34,523 nucleotides of DNA, from the NCBI RefSeq assembly GCF_001949145.1, contig NW_019091393.1, forward strand, positions 1,128,761 through 1,163,283, written 5' to 3'. Shown here one piece after another: positions 33,601-34,523 of this stretch. How positions within the stretch are numbered: position 1 is the stretch's first letter; every line of letters starts with the position of its first letter. Source of the stretch: Acanthaster planci (lineage: Eukaryota; Echinodermata; Asteroidea; Valvatida; Acanthasteridae). A program made the translations under genes and the position numbers. The notes below the pieces were generated by a model. That model searched no databases and was not told the origin of the DNA. It saw only the letters and a program-made list of their open reading frames with translations.

Positions 33601-33957
33601 GTTGGGTCACACACCTTTCTGAGGCAGGCTTCAGCATGGGTGTTCCTTTCCTCCACTGAGCCCGTCAGCACCTCGTGGCAGATAGGACACAGAGCTGCGC
33701 TGCTCGGTGTCTCCTCTAGTGGCTTCTTGAGCCCCTTCCGACATCGACCGAGGCGAGCTGAAAAGCCCAAAATGTAAGCAACATCTTCAAGTAATCCCAC
33801 CACATCAGTTGATTATGATATTGTCACAACAACTGGTAGGAACTATAAGGGAGCCACGCTTAAATTTGAAAACCATAAGCATGGATCCTAAAAATGAATC
33901 GAGGAAATCCTCACCATTTAATCTCTCCAATCGGTTACGCTTCACCCTCATATATTC
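30588..33957 (-). CDS. RNF220: RNF220, RING-type E3 ubiquitin ligase, C-terminal part, cut by the right window edge
   Basis: Nine exons in transcript order: 33957-33915, 33757-33615, 33017-32864, 32741-32564, 32286-32249, 31948-31897, 31792-31669, 31380-31306, 30659-30588. All have GT-AG ends and matching phase. In order they encode a basic helix (KRNRLERLN), a C2H2-type finger (CPICHEVLTG, H, C), an acidic stretch with FEEYTWCGQTRVRATSM, an acidic block with DDDDTAEYGPEQFTEVDIIP, a Ser/Pro linker, a coiled coil (LKARIQELQEQL), and a C3HC4 RING ending GQLRRIYL. Each block matches human RNF220 in order as I recall it. The protein transfers ubiquitin to nuclear targets in vertebrates; the substrate here is unknown. 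The N-terminal part lies beyond base 34523. Confidence 0.92.
31306..31380 (-). CDS. RNF220: RNF220 exon, centre of RING
   Basis: 75 bases, phase 0, acceptor CCCCCACAG, donor GTAAGT. Encodes PLVSIQCWHVHCQQCWLRTL, giving the C-x-H-x2-C-x2-C ligands. Nearly identical to human. Confidence 0.93.
31669..31792 (-). CDS. RNF220: RNF220 exon, coiled coil and start of RING
   Basis: 124 bases, acceptor CTTTTTAAG, donor GTGAGT. Encodes a heptad helix (VVECLKARIQELQEQL) and then IKCLICM, the first zinc-binding pair of the RING. Confidence 0.88.
31897..31948 (-). CDS. RNF220: RNF220 small exon, linker
   Basis: 52 bases, acceptor GATTTCCAG, donor GTACTA, phase 1 in and 2 out. Encodes PWLPSTSHVPSDTKPH; PSTS also occurs at this place in human RNF220. 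Confidence 0.72.
32249..32286 (-). CDS. RNF220: RNF220 micro-exon, linker
   Basis: 38 bases, acceptor CTGCACAG, donor GTCAGG, phase 2 in and 1 out. Encodes SDERASPPGSAP. Supported by phase agreement with both neighbours rather than by strong similarity. Confidence 0.68.
32564..32741 (-). CDS. RNF220: RNF220 exon, conserved acidic block
   Basis: 178 bases, acceptor TCTGTCCAG, donor GTATGA. Encodes ELNVDDDDTAEYGPEQFTEV, then DIIPCPSDDSAEDKQRQALR. Human RNF220 has the parallel DLDVDGDDTLEYG...YTEADVIPC in the same place. Confidence 0.9.
32864..33017 (-). CDS. RNF220: RNF220 exon with FEEYTWCGQTR motif
   Basis: Donor GTAGGG at the low end. Two possible acceptors, CATCTTAG (exon top 33017) and GATGAAAAG (exon top 32993), are both in frame; the first is used here and would add FLVLADEK. 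Acidic lead (EDVEEEVNVDGEDDD), then FEEYTWCGQTRVRATSML, a conserved RNF220 block. Confidence 0.82.
33615..33757 (-). CDS. RNF220: RNF220 exon, C2H2-type zinc finger
   Basis: 143 bases, acceptor TTTTCAG, donor GTGTGT. Encodes ARLGRCRKG, then CPICHEVLTGSVEERNTHAE and ACLRK: C-x2-C, H, C ligands. Matches the finger of the long human isoform (CPLC...GS...H...C). Confidence 0.88.
33915..33957 (-). CDS. RNF220: RNF220 exon, basic helix
   Basis: 43 bases, acceptor TTACTAG, donor GTGAGG, phase 0 in and 1 out. Encodes EYMRVKRNRLERLN, parallel to the human RVRANRQTRLN segment. First RNF220 exon visible in the window. Confidence 0.8.
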
Positions 33958-34523
33958 CTAGTAATCAAACAAAAAAGTTGAACAATTAAAGACTACCAGA
34001 TCTTATCTTTTATTGATGATTAAACTTAAATGATAAGTGTGATAAATGTATCACTAGAATATGGTGATGTCACTCAGAATCTGACCCCCCTATCTCTCCC
34101 AGATCCTTCCAAATCCACCAAAAAGTTTTGGAGGATTTTGCAAGATTGAGAAAAAGTTACTTTACATGGACTTGATGTATCTTGAAAGTTGAAGTACACG
34201 TATAAAGAGTGAACCATCTGTTTCCTGCACATTGCAAGATTTGATTCTGTGACAGCAATTGATTCTTTGACAGCAATGCCTGGGCAGTGAGGTTTCAGCA
34301 AGGCAACTTGCTCGTCCCTACCCAAATCTAGGGTGCAGCCTCCCTTACCTCTCGCCCCTACCCCTAATCTGGGGTGCGGCCTCCCTTACTTCTCGCCCCT
34401 ACCCCTAATCTGAGGTGCGGCCTCCCTTACCTCTCGCCCCTACCCCTAATCTAGGGTGCAGCCTCCCTTACCTCTCGCCCCTATCCCAAATCTGAGGTGC
34501 GGCCTCCCTTACCTCTCGCCCCT
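33958..34523. other. RNF220 intron, no exon seen
   Basis: Upstream on the minus strand of the first visible exon. From 34314 on it is a minisatellite. The stretch around 34074-34160 (ATCC, then CCAAAACTT-type words) loosely resembles 30420-30500 and may be an old dispersed repeat. Confidence 0.5.
34314..34523. repeat. 41-bp minisatellite running off the window end
   Basis: About five copies of a 41-base unit (CCCCTACCCCTAATCTGGGG then TGCGGCCTCCCTTACCTCTCG), with the CTCGCCCC junction at 34351, 34392 and 34433. It is pyrimidine-rich on the plus strand. Confidence 0.92.

Overview
This is animal nuclear DNA: AT-rich, with spliced genes and introns from under 0.1 kb up to about 7 kb. Three conserved animal genes were assembled exon by exon from GT-AG sites, reading-frame phase and protein similarity recalled from memory; no search was run. 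The repeats (many TACATGTA and AGGCCTA words, hairpin elements, minisatellites) and the gene set suggest an invertebrate deuterostome such as an echinoderm, hemichordate or lancelet. I cannot decide which.

Layout. (1) 13101 down to 736, minus strand: the 5' part of a class IA PI3-kinase regulatory subunit (p85) gene, nine coding exons and 411 codons, running off the left edge inside the RhoGAP/BH domain. Its domain order is SH3, basic/proline-containing linker, C1, SAM, C1, RhoGAP. The C1-SAM-C1 insert is absent from vertebrate p85 and is the most unusual feature here. (2) About 13.1-15.4 kb: a gap between head-to-head genes, holding a promoter-like stretch near 14.47 kb. (3) 15390-26471, plus strand: a complete EFCAB14 gene. 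It has two alternative, phase-matched pairs of 5' coding exons (15390/16094 and 19158/19959), each giving a short basic N-terminus and one membrane segment. Both can join the same ten downstream exons, which encode a coiled-coil stalk and two EF-hands (539 or 558 residues). (4) 26472-30587: 3' flanks of two convergent genes, with a 21-bp minisatellite, a 10-bp-phased AACTGGTT cluster and a hairpin element. (5) 33957 down to 30588, minus strand: the 3' part of the E3 ubiquitin ligase gene RNF220, nine exons including the whole C-terminal RING, with its 5' part beyond the right edge. A 41-bp minisatellite in an RNF220 intron runs off the window end.

The three genes do not form a pathway. In human, PIK3R3, EFCAB14 and RNF220 lie close together on chromosome 1p34-p33, so the window appears to preserve an ancient linkage. 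Mobile and repeat DNA consists of four palindromic or foldback elements (one family present twice) and several minisatellites. I saw no rRNA, tRNA, CRISPR array or bacterial-type gene.
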